The translations under genes and the position numbers were made by a program. Shown in pieces: positions 23,397-32,351 of a stretch of 47,736 bases of DNA (its first letter is position 1; every line of letters starts with the position of its first letter). Source of the DNA: Clostridiaceae bacterium (lineage in GTDB: Bacteria; Bacillota; Clostridia; Oscillospirales; Acutalibacteraceae); NCBI GenBank assembly GCA_016292785.1, contig JAEDFL010000010.1, positions 1 through 47,736 of the forward strand, given 5' to 3'. The notes beneath the pieces were generated by a model, which worked only from the letters and a program-made list of their open reading frames with translations, had not been told where the DNA came from and did not search any database.

Positions 23397-24329
23397 ATGA
23401 ATATGATAACACAAGAAGCAAGAAAAAAGCAAGAGATAGTTAAGCAGGCAATAAAAAACGGAAAAAGTGAAACGAGCCGAAAATACGGAGTAAGTCTGTC
23501 AAGCGTAAAACGGTGGTGTAAAAGATATGACGGAACATGGCAGTCTCTGCAAGAAAAGTCACATCGACCGCACAGTCACCCAAACAGACACACACCGAAA
23601 GAAGAGAGACAGATAAAGAACTCGTTTAAAAAGGAATATGCCAGATACGGATGGGACGGAGTATACAGTGATTTGCTTCGTAAAGGCTATACACGAAGCT
23701 TTTCGGGAATGGTATATGCAGCCAAAAGATTAGGCTTAAAAGAGCAAAAGAAACCCAAAAAGAAAAGTCGAGTACACAGACGATATCCGGAACTGCTTGA
23801 ACCGGGAGAAAAGGTGCAAATAGATGTTAAAGAAGTGCCGTACAACTGCCTGAGAGGCAATATTTTAAGGGACGGAAAGCATTTGTATCAATGGACAGCA
23901 ATAGACGAATGTACCCGAATGAGGTTTGTGTATGGTTTTGAAGAGCACACACCCGAAAATTCAGTAAAGTTTCTTAAAATGGTGATAAAAGCATTTCCGT
24001 TCAAGATAAAAACAATCCAGACAGACAACGGAACGGAATTCACCTATAAATTTATCAGCGATGATAAAATCTGTCCATTTGACAAAGCACTGTCAAAACT
24101 CGGAATAAAGCACAAATTGATCCCACCGAGAACACCGTGGCATAACGGAAAAGTAGAGAGAAGCCATAGAAACGATCAAAGATATTTCTATGATTGGGAA
24201 ACGTTCCGAAGTGTTGAAGAATTGAATGAAAAGCTTGCAGAACATTTGATTTGGAGTAACAATAAATCGATGAGAACACTCGGAAGAAAAAGTCCTGTTC
24301 AGCTTCTTGCCGAGAAGCTGGCGGCGTAG
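23397..24329 (+). CDS. IS481-family DDE transposase
   Basis: 310 residues. The N-terminal helix-turn-helix (KSETSRKYGVSLSSVKRWCK) is followed by a basic linker and the integrase core. The catalytic residues are seen as VQIDVKEV, IQTDNGTEF and the Glu in GKVERSHRND. The reading frame is unbroken, so the enzyme could be active. The ATG is preceded by AGAAAGAAG. Confidence 0.93.
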   Translation: MNMITQEARKKQEIVKQAIKNGKSETSRKYGVSLSSVKRWCKRYDGTWQSLQEKSHRPHSHPNRHTPKEERQIKNSFKKEYARYGWDGVYSDLLRKGYTRSFSGMVYAAKRLGLKEQKKPKKKSRVHRRYPELLEPGEKVQIDVKEVPYNCLRGNILRDGKHLYQWTAIDECTRMRFVYGFEEHTPENSVKFLKMVIKAFPFKIKTIQTDNGTEFTYKFISDDKICPFDKALSKLGIKHKLIPPRTPWHNGKVERSHRNDQRYFYDWETFRSVEELNEKLAEHLIWSNNKSMRTLGRKSPVQLLAEKLAA

Positions 24330-24337
24330 GCGACGCC

Positions 24338-24392
24338 GTTTTTGAACGCCTTTTTCGTTCCGCTACGCTCCACTCAAAAGGCGTTCAAAAAC
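24338..24392 (+). repeat. 17-bp inverted repeat after the transposase (terminator-like)
   Basis: GTTTTTGAACGCCTTTT (24338-24354) is complementary to AAAAGGCGTTCAAAAAC (24376-24392), with a 21-base loop. It lies inside the IS just after the stop codon and may end the transposase transcript in both directions. Confidence 0.75.
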
Positions 24393-24466
24393 ATTGTACT
24401 ATATCTTGACCTTATTTTTTTCCGAAAATGGGTCACATCTATTTACAACGCAGAGTTTAGTTTTAT

Positions 24467-25336
24467 TTATTTTGCGTCAATAATGTCGATATACTGATAT
24501 GCCCTGACATAATCGACTATGAAATCCGCAGGCGCGGCATTTTCGTCACGCTCCGAGGAAACTGCGTTGTCTCCCTTTACCTCAACGGAAAGGACAAGGT
24601 ACAGAGGATTTTGGCACACGCCGCCCTCATCCGTTCGGTAAAATTCCTTGCCGTTCACATAGAAGATATATTCGTTCTCGTTCCATTCAAGACCGTATGT
24701 ATTAAATTCTTCGTAAGGATTGTTGCCGATAACGTAGGTCTTGCAATGGCCTCCGGTCTGATGCGCCTCTCCGTAGCCGTCCCAATGGAGATTGCACTGA
24801 ACAACATTCGAAAGCAGATCGCCGTAGCTGAAGCTTTCAAAGATATCGACCTCGGTTCCGTCCCTGCCCGAACCGTCAACATTTACCACGCTGTCGTTAA
24901 ACATCCAGAATGCGCTCCAGATGTCTGCGCCCTTGGGAAGAATACAGCGACATTCAAAATATCCGAATTTCTGAGAAAAGCCGTTCGGTGCGTCGGAGTC
25001 TGTGTCAAGACCTGCCGTGTACCAGCCTGCTCCCGTTCCGCCCATACCGTCGGGCAGATATCTCAGCGGAATAATCAGCTTGCCGTCCTCGGTATATGCC
25101 ATATTATTGTTCCAGTACGAGCCTTTACGGATTGATGAAGCGTCGCCGTATGTATAGTGTCCTGACCATACGCTGCGGTCAAGCTCGCCGTCAAAGTCGT
25201 CCTCAAAGGTCATTCTGAACTGAGACAAATCAACCTTTTTCGTCGGATCCGGAATAGTCGGCTGATTTAATTCAATGGCAAACATAGAGATAAGAGTGAT
25301 AATAACCGAAAGAAGTTTACAGAAAATAGCTTTCAC
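24467..25336 (-). CDS. secreted glycoside hydrolase family 16 protein
   Basis: 289 residues. A signal peptide or N-terminal anchor covers about residues 3-22. The mature domain is a GH16 jelly roll with the catalytic signature EVDIFE (E162, D164, E167), which is the ExDxxE form of beta-1,3(4)-glucanases (laminarinase/lichenase). Aromatic segments SAFWMFNDS and FNTYGLEWNENEYIFYVNG are typical. It should cut mixed-linkage or beta-1,3 glucans, as fits a gut fibre-degrading bacterium. The GTG at 25336 is chosen because GGGGA lies seven bases before it. It has no partner carbohydrate genes nearby and no dockerin or binding module. Confidence 0.92.
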   Translation of the reverse strand: MKAIFCKLLSVIITLISMFAIELNQPTIPDPTKKVDLSQFRMTFEDDFDGELDRSVWSGHYTYGDASSIRKGSYWNNNMAYTEDGKLIIPLRYLPDGMGGTGAGWYTAGLDTDSDAPNGFSQKFGYFECRCILPKGADIWSAFWMFNDSVVNVDGSGRDGTEVDIFESFSYGDLLSNVVQCNLHWDGYGEAHQTGGHCKTYVIGNNPYEEFNTYGLEWNENEYIFYVNGKEFYRTDEGGVCQNPLYLVLSVEVKGDNAVSSERDENAAPADFIVDYVRAYQYIDIIDAK

Positions 25337-25440
25337 GAAAAAATCCCCTTTTCTTTTAATATACCATATCAAAAAAATGATTTCAATATTTTACAGCAAA
25401 AACCGCCGAATTATCAATTTATAATTCAGCGGTTGTTTAA

Positions 25441-27183
25441 TTACACCCTATATTTCTCCGCAAAATCGCGGTATCTTGTCTCGAAGCTCTTGTTATTGAG
25501 CTTGAAGTTGCTGAGAGTTTCGTGGAGATTGAGGTTGTGGTCTGCGGTGTCAATAACACAGCCTGCGATATTGGAGCAATGGTCGGAAACACGCTCAAAA
25601 TTCGTCAGAATATCCGACCAGATAAAGCCCATTTCAATTCCGCACTCGCCGTTTCTCATACGCTTGACATGGTTAGTTCGCAATCTCTCCTTTATGTCGT
25701 CTATAACCTGTTCAAGCGGCTCAACACAGCTCGCCTTTTCAATATCATTGTTAACGAAGGACTCAATTGCAAGCGAAAGGATTTCGCTGACCGCCGAGGA
25801 AATAACCGAAAATTCATTTGCCGCTTCCTCGGAGAAAACAAGCTTTTTATCCCTCAGCTCCTCAGCGGATTCAATGAGATTTACAGCGTGGTCGGAAATT
25901 CGTTCAAAATCGCCTAAAAGCTTTAACAGCATTGTAGCCTGCTCGCTGTCGCTGTCCGAAAGATGCTCCGCACCGATTTTTACAAGATATGTCGCCAAAA
26001 TATCCTCATAATGGTCGCAGGCATTTTCTTTTTTCCTGACATTCTCGGCAAGCTCCGAAGTTAAGCCCGTTATTGAGCTTATACTGTTACAAAGAGCCTC
26101 CTGAGCATATTTTGCCATCTCGGTCTCCTTAGCTCGGCACTGCTGGAGGGCAAGCGTCGGAGTGAAAAGAAGTCTTTCGTCCAGCTCGACGTCCTCCTCG
26201 ACCATATCCGAATCGGGAACGAGCTTGCAGACAAGCTTTTCAAGCGCTCCCGAAAGAGGCAGGAAAAGGGCGGTATTAAGCACCTTAAAGCCTGTGTTGA
26301 TGATGGCGATACTGACAAATGTAGCCGAAGAATCAAGGATTGTCGGCTTGAAGATCACCTTTATTATCCAATAAACCGTAACCCAGATTATTGAGCCCAT
26401 TGCATTTATCAAAAGGTGAGTAACTGCGGCTCGCTTAGCCTCTCTCTTTGCGCCGATACCGGAAAATATCGCTGTAACGCAGGTTCCGATACCGTCACCC
26501 ATTACGATCGGTATTGCCGCACCGATAGAAACCTGCCCCGTTACGGTCAATGCCTGCAATATACCGACCGAAGCGGAGCTTGACTGAATGACCGCAGTAA
26601 GAAGCATACCGACAAGAAGTCCCAGAAGCGGATTTTTGAACATTATGAAAAGCTTCTGAAATTCGGGCACTTCGGAAAGTCCCGATACCGCTGACGACAT
26701 CGTCTCCATTCCGAACATCAGCACGGAGAATCCGAGCAGCACCGCTCCCGTGTCCTTCTTCTTTGAGTCCTTGACAAAGAGGAACATAATTATGCCGACG
26801 AGAGCCAGCACGGGAGTAAAGGCGGTCGGAGTGAGCATCTTTACAAAAACATTGTCGCTGCTTATTCCGCCGAGCGAAAGCACCCAGCTTGTTACCGTTG
26901 TGCCGACGTTTGCGCCCATAATGACGTTTATCGCCTGTCTGAGCGTCATCAGACCGGAGTTTACAAAGCCGACGACCATAACCGTTGTCGCAGACGAGCT
27001 TTGAATAACGGCAGTAACGCCGAGACCTGTCAAAAATCCGGCAATTTTGTTTGAAGTCAGTTTTTCAAGCGTGTTTCTGAGACTGTTTCCTGCACGGCGT
27101 TCAAGAGCCTGTCCCATAATATTCATTCCGAAAAGGAATAGACACAAGCCGCCGACCATTGTTAATGCATTAAAAATATCCAT
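25441..27183 (-). CDS. Na/Pi cotransporter family protein with PhoU-like domain
   Basis: 580 residues. The N-terminal half has two inverted copies of the NptA-type motif, seen as TAVIQSSSATTVMVV and TAVIQSSSASVGIL, with about eight membrane segments (to about residue 330). The C-terminal half (about 350-560) is helical and PhoU-like, with repeats such as LGDFERISDHAVNLIE and ILTNFERVSDHCSNIAG. The protein should import phosphate with sodium and sense or limit flux through the PhoU part. It is likely transcribed alone. Length and layout match the family. Confidence 0.93.
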   Translation of the reverse strand: MDIFNALTMVGGLCLFLFGMNIMGQALERRAGNSLRNTLEKLTSNKIAGFLTGLGVTAVIQSSSATTVMVVGFVNSGLMTLRQAINVIMGANVGTTVTSWVLSLGGISSDNVFVKMLTPTAFTPVLALVGIIMFLFVKDSKKKDTGAVLLGFSVLMFGMETMSSAVSGLSEVPEFQKLFIMFKNPLLGLLVGMLLTAVIQSSSASVGILQALTVTGQVSIGAAIPIVMGDGIGTCVTAIFSGIGAKREAKRAAVTHLLINAMGSIIWVTVYWIIKVIFKPTILDSSATFVSIAIINTGFKVLNTALFLPLSGALEKLVCKLVPDSDMVEEDVELDERLLFTPTLALQQCRAKETEMAKYAQEALCNSISSITGLTSELAENVRKKENACDHYEDILATYLVKIGAEHLSDSDSEQATMLLKLLGDFERISDHAVNLIESAEELRDKKLVFSEEAANEFSVISSAVSEILSLAIESFVNNDIEKASCVEPLEQVIDDIKERLRTNHVKRMRNGECGIEMGFIWSDILTNFERVSDHCSNIAGCVIDTADHNLNLHETLSNFKLNNKSFETRYRDFAEKYRV

Positions 27184-27225
27184 ATTGTCACCGAAATAAA
27201 GCTGTATGTTTATTATTATGTTCAG

Positions 27226-28182
27226 TTATTTTACGGGAACGCCGATCTCATCTGATATTTTTCCCGATTTTCTGTCCTGTATGTAGGAAGATGATGTGGG
27301 AATTACAAACTTGAATGCAGACGGAATAATTTCAAAGGTGCTGTCCGTAACCATATCACATTCGCCGTCAACGTTTACCGAAGCAGGAATATCGCTGTGT
27401 ACGGTCATTTTCTTTCCTCTGACATAAGTTGTTTCCGGCCAGTTAAAGTGTTTTCCTTTTTTATAGTTCCCGATTTGAGAAATCAAGCGCGGAATTTTCA
27501 TCGTTGTAACAAGACAGAAATCCAGCTTTCCGTCCTCGGGCACGGCATAGGGCGCCGCCTGATAGCCTCCGCCGTAGTAGCGGCTGTTGCCGCAAAAAGC
27601 AAAGATAAAATCATCTGTAATAGGTTCTCCGTCGTCTATTGTGACGGTAAAACGGTTTGTCCTCTTTGACCACAGGCAATAAAGCAGGGACGCCGTGTAA
27701 GCCGACTCACCCGTAAGCCACGGTATTTTTTTGAAATCCGACTGCTTAGAGCAAACCTCTGCATCCATTCCCATTGAGCATTGGTTGACAGCGATCCTGT
27801 CGCCGCACTTTATAGCGTCGATCTTTATCGGTGTACCGTCAATCTGTGCGCCGATATCCGTAAAATCTTCCTTTGTTCCGAAAAGACGGATAAAATCGTT
27901 TCCCGAACCGAGAGGGATTGCGGCAAATTCAACATTGTCAAAGCCGTATATCGCATTGACAACATCGTAGATTGTTCCGTCTCCTCCGCAGGCATAAATA
28001 CGGAGCTGATCTCCGGTCTCACACATTCTTTTACAGTAATCGTGCGTATCCTGTGAGGATCTGCTGACATACACCTCGTAATCTATTTCTCTGCCCGTGA
28101 CTGCTTTTTTGATAAGCGGCATAACCGTATCAAAGGCCTTGCCCTTGCCGGCATTCGGATTGATAATAAAAAGGTGTCTCAT
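27226..28182 (-). CDS. diacylglycerol kinase-like lipid kinase
   Basis: 318 residues of the DagK/YegS family. The phosphate-binding NPNAGKG (residues 8-14) and the nucleotide loop GGDGT (66-70) are present, with PLGSGNDFIR further on and the beta-domain piece VNVDGEC near the end. It should phosphorylate diacylglycerol or a related lipid for recycling to phosphatidic acid. It lies 19 bases after the RNA methyltransferase stop is reached on the other side, and all genes here read leftwards. The precise lipid is not known. Confidence 0.9.
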   Translation of the reverse strand: MRHLFIINPNAGKGKAFDTVMPLIKKAVTGREIDYEVYVSRSSQDTHDYCKRMCETGDQLRIYACGGDGTIYDVVNAIYGFDNVEFAAIPLGSGNDFIRLFGTKEDFTDIGAQIDGTPIKIDAIKCGDRIAVNQCSMGMDAEVCSKQSDFKKIPWLTGESAYTASLLYCLWSKRTNRFTVTIDDGEPITDDFIFAFCGNSRYYGGGYQAAPYAVPEDGKLDFCLVTTMKIPRLISQIGNYKKGKHFNWPETTYVRGKKMTVHSDIPASVNVDGECDMVTDSTFEIIPSAFKFVIPTSSSYIQDRKSGKISDEIGVPVK

Positions 28183-28201
28183 TTCACTATACCTCCGTAA
28201 A

Positions 28202-29317
28202 TCATTTGAAATACATAAATAGCTGACACTTTATCATACCGTTGTATAGCTTGCGGCGTTTGTCCGCCTTGCGTCCGAACTCCTTTTCAAATTCCTCGGA
28301 CGGACTAATGACATAATACGCCCAACCGTGCTTTCTGACAAATTTTTCCCCCATTATTTTATATAGCCTCTGAGCCTCCTCAATATCCAGCAGACGCTCT
28401 CCGTAGGGAGGATTGCATATAACCGTACCCTTTTCGCTTTTCGGCTCAAAATTGCGGATATCAGCCTTTTCAAACCTGATTTTTCTTTCAACTCCTGCCC
28501 TCTTTGCGTTTATCTGAGCGATCTCAAGGGCAGCTTCGTCTATATCAGAGCCGTATGCGATAAAGTCCGTATCGTAATTTACAAGCTCCCTCGCACGGCT
28601 GCGTTCCTGAGTCCAGACATTTTCATCAATCACGTCCCAGCGTTCCGCCGAGAAATACCTGTTCACTCCGGGAGCGATATTGTGCGCCATCATAGCACCC
28701 TCTATGAGTATTGTTCCGCTGCCGCACATCGGATCGTAAAGGGTGTGATAACTGCGGAGTCTTGCAAGATCACAGAGTGCCGCTGCCAAGTTCTCCTTGA
28801 TCGGAGCGGCATTTGCCTGCGGACGGTAGCCCCTTTTGTGAAGACCTGCTCCCGTCGTGTCAAGAAGCAAGCTGACCTTGTCTTTCATTATAGAAAACTG
28901 AATTTGATGGACAGGTCCCGTTTCGTCAAACCAGCTTATTCCGTACTTTGATTTAAACCTTTCGACAACAGCCTTTTTGATAATCGACTGGCAGTCGCTT
29001 ACGCTGAAAAGTGTTGAGTTGAGGGAATAACCCTTGACGGGAAAAGCGTCGTAAGCGCCGATCCATTCCTCCCACGCAAGGGACTTCGTGCCCTGAAAAA
29101 GCTCCTCAAAGCTCCTTGCATAGAATTCGCCTACAAGGATCTGTATTCTTTCGGAATATCTTGAGCAGATATTCGCCCTTGCGAGCATCGTTTCGTCGCC
29201 GCTGAAAAGAACTCTGCCGTTTTCGGACACAACGTCCTCTGCGCCGAGGGTTTTCATCTCGTTCGCTATGATAGATTCAAGACCTAACAAGCACGGTATT
29301 ACAAATCTAATGTTCAT
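28202..29317 (-). CDS. THUMP-domain class I SAM-dependent RNA methyltransferase
   Basis: 371 residues of the RlmL/YpsC-type family. The N-terminal THUMP/ferredoxin-like region (about 1-155) binds RNA. SAM motif I is DPMCGSGTILIEGAM near residue 195, and the amino-methylase motif is NPPYGER near residue 300, so N2-guanine methylation of 23S rRNA is expected. The family is widespread in Firmicutes. It lacks the second RlmK-like domain of E. coli RlmL. The ATG is followed by NIRFVIPCLLGLE, a normal beginning. Confidence 0.92.
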   Translation of the reverse strand: MNIRFVIPCLLGLESIIANEMKTLGAEDVVSENGRVLFSGDETMLARANICSRYSERIQILVGEFYARSFEELFQGTKSLAWEEWIGAYDAFPVKGYSLNSTLFSVSDCQSIIKKAVVERFKSKYGISWFDETGPVHQIQFSIMKDKVSLLLDTTGAGLHKRGYRPQANAAPIKENLAAALCDLARLRSYHTLYDPMCGSGTILIEGAMMAHNIAPGVNRYFSAERWDVIDENVWTQERSRARELVNYDTDFIAYGSDIDEAALEIAQINAKRAGVERKIRFEKADIRNFEPKSEKGTVICNPPYGERLLDIEEAQRLYKIMGEKFVRKHGWAYYVISPSEEFEKEFGRKADKRRKLYNGMIKCQLFMYFK

Positions 29318-29332
29318 TATCTAACCTCGAAT

Positions 29333-29383
29333 ATGTGTATTAACAATAAAGCTTGGGCTGTATGACGGAAAAAGATCCGTCAA
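29333..29383 (+). repeat. 51-bp direct repeat, copy 1
   Basis: Begins ATGTGTATTAACAATAAAGC and ends in a small hairpin TGACGGA-AAAAGA-TCCGTCA. It matches copy 2 (29488-29538) at all but about four positions. Confidence 0.85.
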
Positions 29384-29487
29384 CACGCTTTATTTAAAAT
29401 CGTTCACAGTGCATTTTGGCATAATAGCTTCACCATTTTGACGAGAGATTTTTTTGTCAGACAGTTCAAGGTTTCGCCGTCCATACT

Positions 29488-29538
29488 ATGTGTATTGACA
29501 AGAAAGCTTGGGCTGTATGGCGGAAAAAGATCCGTCAA
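29488..29538 (+). repeat. 51-bp direct repeat, copy 2
   Basis: Begins ATGTGTATTGACAAGAAAGC and ends in the same hairpin with one G-U pair. It lies 155 bases from copy 1 and just downstream of the fumarase alpha stop. The 104 bases between the copies show no convincing gene. Confidence 0.85.
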
Positions 29539-29555
29539 AAATCGCTGTGGATGAT

Positions 29556-30401
29556 TTAGAGGATTTCGCTTGCATGACGGGTGACGTGGCATCCGAAGTT
29601 CACCGCAACGGGAAGTCCTGCAATATGCGTTGGAGCGGTTTCGATGGCGACGGAAAGTGCCGTCGTGTCGCCGCCGAAGCCCTGAGGGCCTACACCTGTT
29701 TCTCTGTTGATACGCTCAAGAATTTCCGCTTCCATTTCCGCATAAAATTCATCAGGATTTTTCTGAGAAACGCTCCTGCAAAGAGCCTTTTTGGCAAGGA
29801 GGGCGCACTGCTCAAAATCTCCGCCGATGCCTATACCGAGTACGATGGGAGGACAGGGATTGCCGCCTGCGGTTTTCACACAGTCAAGAACATATTCTAT
29901 GATATCCTCCCTGCCCCTCGCAGGCGTCATCATTTTAAGACAGCTCATATTTTCGCTGCCGAAGCCCTTGGGAGCAACGGTGATCTTCACGCCGTCTCCG
30001 TCAACAATATACGTGTGAATAACGGCAGGCGTGTTGTCCTTGGTGTTCACCCTCCTGAGCGGATCGGACACCACCGAACAGCGCAGATAACCGTCCACAT
30101 AACCGTTATGTACTCCTTTATTGACAGCGTCGTAAAGACTGCCGCCGACAAAATGCACGTCCTGACCTATATCAAGAAAAACGACCGCCATACCCGTATC
30201 CTGACAGATCGGTATATCCAGCTCCTTTGCCGCGTCAAGATTTGCCTCGATATCTCCGAGCACGCTTTTGGCAAGAGGATTTCTCTCACAGCCTCGGCAG
30301 GCAGAAATTGCTTCGGCAAGGTCGTCGGGCAGGAGCTTGTTTGCCCTTACGCAAAGCTCGGCAACCGTCTTTGTTATTACACTTACATCTATCTCTCTCA
30401 A
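29556..30401 (-). CDS. class I fumarate hydratase alpha subunit
   Basis: About 281 residues of the iron-sulfur (class I) fumarase N-terminal domain. Conserved parts are PICQDTGMAVVF (cluster cysteine near residue 66), APKGFGSENMS, GIGIGGDFEQC and the closing HVTRHAS. It turns fumarate into malate when paired with a beta subunit. The TTG at 30401 giving MREIDVSV is favoured over a GTG at 30410, because AGGTGA lies about six bases before the TTG. No beta-subunit gene follows, although beta usually comes directly next. Instead there is a 51-bp direct repeat. Confidence 0.9.
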   Translation of the reverse strand: MREIDVSVITKTVAELCVRANKLLPDDLAEAISACRGCERNPLAKSVLGDIEANLDAAKELDIPICQDTGMAVVFLDIGQDVHFVGGSLYDAVNKGVHNGYVDGYLRCSVVSDPLRRVNTKDNTPAVIHTYIVDGDGVKITVAPKGFGSENMSCLKMMTPARGREDIIEYVLDCVKTAGGNPCPPIVLGIGIGGDFEQCALLAKKALCRSVSQKNPDEFYAEMEAEILERINRETGVGPQGFGGDTTALSVAIETAPTHIAGLPVAVNFGCHVTRHASEIL

Positions 30402-30449
30402 AATAATCACCTACAAAAAACAGGAGCAGAAACCTGCCCCTGAAATACC

Positions 30450-30893
30450 TCAAAGTTTATTTGTACCACGACGGTTGTATCCGCCGCCGTGCTTGGAGTC
30501 ACGCTTCAAATCCGACATCTTCTCGTCGCTTACCTGCTTGAATTTAGCCATCATGCTTTCAAAGGACTGAGGTTGATTGTCCGTGCTCTTGTTTCCCTGC
30601 CAAACGTTCGCCGCAGGTCTTCTCTGCTGGGTGGACTTCGGCTTTTGAGTTTTAGGCTGTTCAACGGCTTTTCGGATAGACAGGCTGATCTTACCGTCAT
30701 CTGCAATAGAAATAACCTTAACCTTGACCTGCTGACCAACTTTAAGATGATCCTTGATATCCTTTACAAATTCGGTCGCCACCTCGGAAATATGTACCAT
30801 TCCCTTTTTGCCGTCGTCAAGATCGACAAAGGCGCCGAAAGACGTAAAACCCGTTACTTTTCCCTCAACTATTGAACCAACTTCCAACTGCAT
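30450..30893 (-). CDS. S1 RNA-binding domain protein (YabR-like)
   Basis: 147 residues. The S1 domain is in the first 75 residues (VEGKVTGFTSFGAFVDLDDG, then KKGMVHISEV). The rest is a low-complexity, Gln/Lys/Pro-rich tail ending in a basic GGGYNRRGTNKL. It likely binds mRNA or rRNA. Its position after divIC is the same as yabR in Bacillus. Function is not well defined in the family. Confidence 0.9.
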   Translation of the reverse strand: MQLEVGSIVEGKVTGFTSFGAFVDLDDGKKGMVHISEVATEFVKDIKDHLKVGQQVKVKVISIADDGKISLSIRKAVEQPKTQKPKSTQQRRPAANVWQGNKSTDNQPQSFESMMAKFKQVSDEKMSDLKRDSKHGGGYNRRGTNKL

Positions 30894-30924
30894 AAAATGC
30901 GTACTCCTCTTTTTTTCCGAACCG

Positions 30925-31218
30925 TCAATCGTTCACAGAGACTTCGTAATATACGTGCTCGCCCGGCTTAACATATCCAAGCTCATCTCTTGCAACCTTT
31001 TCGACGTATTCATCTATTTCACCGCTGTCAATACGTTTCCTGATCTGAGCGTTTTCCGCAATCTGCTCGTCATAGGACGCCTTGACATCGGCAATTTCAG
31101 CTTTGGTTTCTTTGATCTCTCTATGTATGGTTATCAATGAAATGGCGAAATATGCACACAGAGCAATAATGCAGAATGAAACAATAAAGCTATGCTTGCG
31201 CTTCTTCTTTTCAGCCAT
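30925..31218 (-). CDS. divIC: septum formation initiator (DivIC/FtsB-like)
   Basis: 97 residues: a short basic cytosolic start, one membrane segment (about residues 11-31), a coiled coil (about 32-70) and a short C-terminal part with YVEKVARDELGYVKPGE, the family signature. It works in the divisome with FtsL and DivIB at mid-cell. The ATG at 31218 has GAGGTG six bases before it. It starts one base after the yabQ stop, so they are coupled, as in Bacillus. Confidence 0.9.
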   Translation of the reverse strand: MAEKKKRKHSFIVSFCIIALCAYFAISLITIHREIKETKAEIADVKASYDEQIAENAQIRKRIDSGEIDEYVEKVARDELGYVKPGEHVYYEVSVND

Positions 31219-31219
31219 T

Positions 31220-31744
31220 TCAGTCACCTCGATTCCGAATTTCTTCTTGCAACGGACACTCCGTTACGGATTGATTATACACTATATTGTGTCGATTATG
31301 CAAGTCATTTTTAGAAATTTTTTTAACTTTTATAATATTTTTTTTACAGTTTTGGATTTTTCTGACGAAAGATCTTGCTTTGCGCCTTACAGAGAGGACA
31401 AAGCAGGAAATTCTTTTCCTCAGCTTTCTGAGAATTTTTCGGATCAGGTAGGAGATGAACGAATCCGTGAGCTTGAACGCACCGTATCCTCCGAGAAGCT
31501 CCCCTGCCACGGCAAAGAACATCACCTTTCCGTTGTACCGTATCAGAAAGAAAAAGAAGGTGACTGTCAGGCAGAACAGCAAAAAAATTATATCCCTTGT
31601 AAGAGTGAATTTTTTATCACTTCCTGACAGGATAAAAAATAATATTCTCAGCAAGCCGTAGACAAAGCCGAGGGCAAGCCCTATCCCGACCGAATAGATA
31701 AAACCCAGAAGCTGTTCGGAGGTTTTGGGAAGATAGTCGATCAT
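31220..31744 (-). CDS. yabQ: spore cortex biosynthesis protein YabQ
   Basis: 174 residues. Three or four hydrophobic segments occupy the first 100 residues, including GFIYSVGIGLALGFVYGLLR, which is a YabQ hallmark. A long basic cytosolic tail follows. In Bacillus it sits in the spore outer membrane and is needed for the cortex. The start overlaps the yabP stop by four bases. It marks the organism as able to form spores or descended from spore formers. Confidence 0.88.
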   Translation of the reverse strand: MIDYLPKTSEQLLGFIYSVGIGLALGFVYGLLRILFFILSGSDKKFTLTRDIIFLLFCLTVTFFFFLIRYNGKVMFFAVAGELLGGYGAFKLTDSFISYLIRKILRKLRKRISCFVLSVRRKARSFVRKIQNCKKNIIKVKKISKNDLHNRHNIVYNQSVTECPLQEEIRNRGD

Positions 31745-32004
31745 CTGAACACCCTGTTCAGAAAACTGCCTTTAACCTTAGGAGCATTGTAGCCGACGCT
31801 GTCAATGCCGCCCTCGACGGTCATATCTCCCGTTTCAACCGACAGACGGCTTATTTTCAGGTCGTGTCCCCTGATAACAATCTCACCGCACTCGCTCTGA
31901 GCGATTATGCAGTCCTCCTCATAGCTGTCGACGTTTTCTATTCCGGTTGCGCTGAGCTTTTGCCGATTTTCTATTACAACATCGTGGATAAAATCTTCAG
32001 ACAT
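31741..32004 (-). CDS. yabP: sporulation protein YabP
   Basis: 87 residues of the YabP/YqfC family, a small beta-strand protein. It contains ENRQKLSATGIENVDSY and SECGEIVIRGHDLKISRL, both typical. It acts with YabQ during cortex formation. The ATG at 32004 follows GAGGTG by seven T bases; an upstream ATG at 32019 has no ribosome site. The upstream rqcP gene is 46 bases away. Confidence 0.9.
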   Translation of the reverse strand: MSEDFIHDVVIENRQKLSATGIENVDSYEEDCIIAQSECGEIVIRGHDLKISRLSVETGDMTVEGGIDSVGYNAPKVKGSFLNRVFR

Positions 32005-32049
32005 AAAAAAACACCTCATAAAAATATATGAGGCGAGGTCGTAACATAT

Positions 32050-32292
32050 TCAATCTATTACCCGATACATCAAAGCCGCATCGTCCTTGTTGGCGTGCTC
32101 CGTAACCTTGGTGACCTGAATTTTTGTCGTGTTCGAGCCCATAGTTATCTCGATGATATCATTCTCCTTTACATCGTAAGAAGCACGGGCAATCTTGCCG
32201 TTGACAAGAACGTGCTTTGCGTCGCACACCTCGTTGGCAATAGTCCTGCGCTTGATAACACGGGAAACCTTGAGATATTTATCCAGTCTCAT
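32050..32292 (-). CDS. rqcP: S4-domain RNA-binding protein RqcP (YabO)
   Basis: 80 residues made of one S4 domain: RLDKYLKVSRVIKRRTIANE and VLVNGKIARASYDVKENDII. RqcP helps ribosome-associated quality control by stabilising the P-site tRNA on stalled large subunits. The ATG at 32292 starts MRLDKYLK with AAAGGAT before it, while the in-frame upstream ATG at 32325 has no ribosome site. The synteny with yabP, yabQ and divIC supports the name. Confidence 0.92.
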   Translation of the reverse strand: MRLDKYLKVSRVIKRRTIANEVCDAKHVLVNGKIARASYDVKENDIIEITMGSNTTKIQVTKVTEHANKDDAALMYRVID

Positions 32293-32351
32293 TTTTATCC
32301 GATCCTTTCGGTGAATTGTTCTCAACCGCTAACTGCAAAATGTCCCTAAGT

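Larger units (their letters stand above)
23309..24439 (+). mobile_element. IS481-type insertion sequence, apparently intact
   Basis: The 11-bp ends GATGTGACCCA (23309-23319) and its exact complement TGGGTCACATC (24429-24439) bound about 1.13 kb. A single full-length transposase gene lies inside. No clear target duplication is seen directly outside the ends. Confidence 0.82.

Noticed and set aside
29333..29538. Attachment sites of an integrated element
   Set aside because: Only 104 bases lie between the 51-bp repeats and no recombinase is present in the neighbourhood.
29404..29592. Small minus-strand frame between the 51-bp repeats as a gene
   Set aside because: It overlaps the fumarase gene end and one repeat copy, with no ribosome site or recognisable domain.
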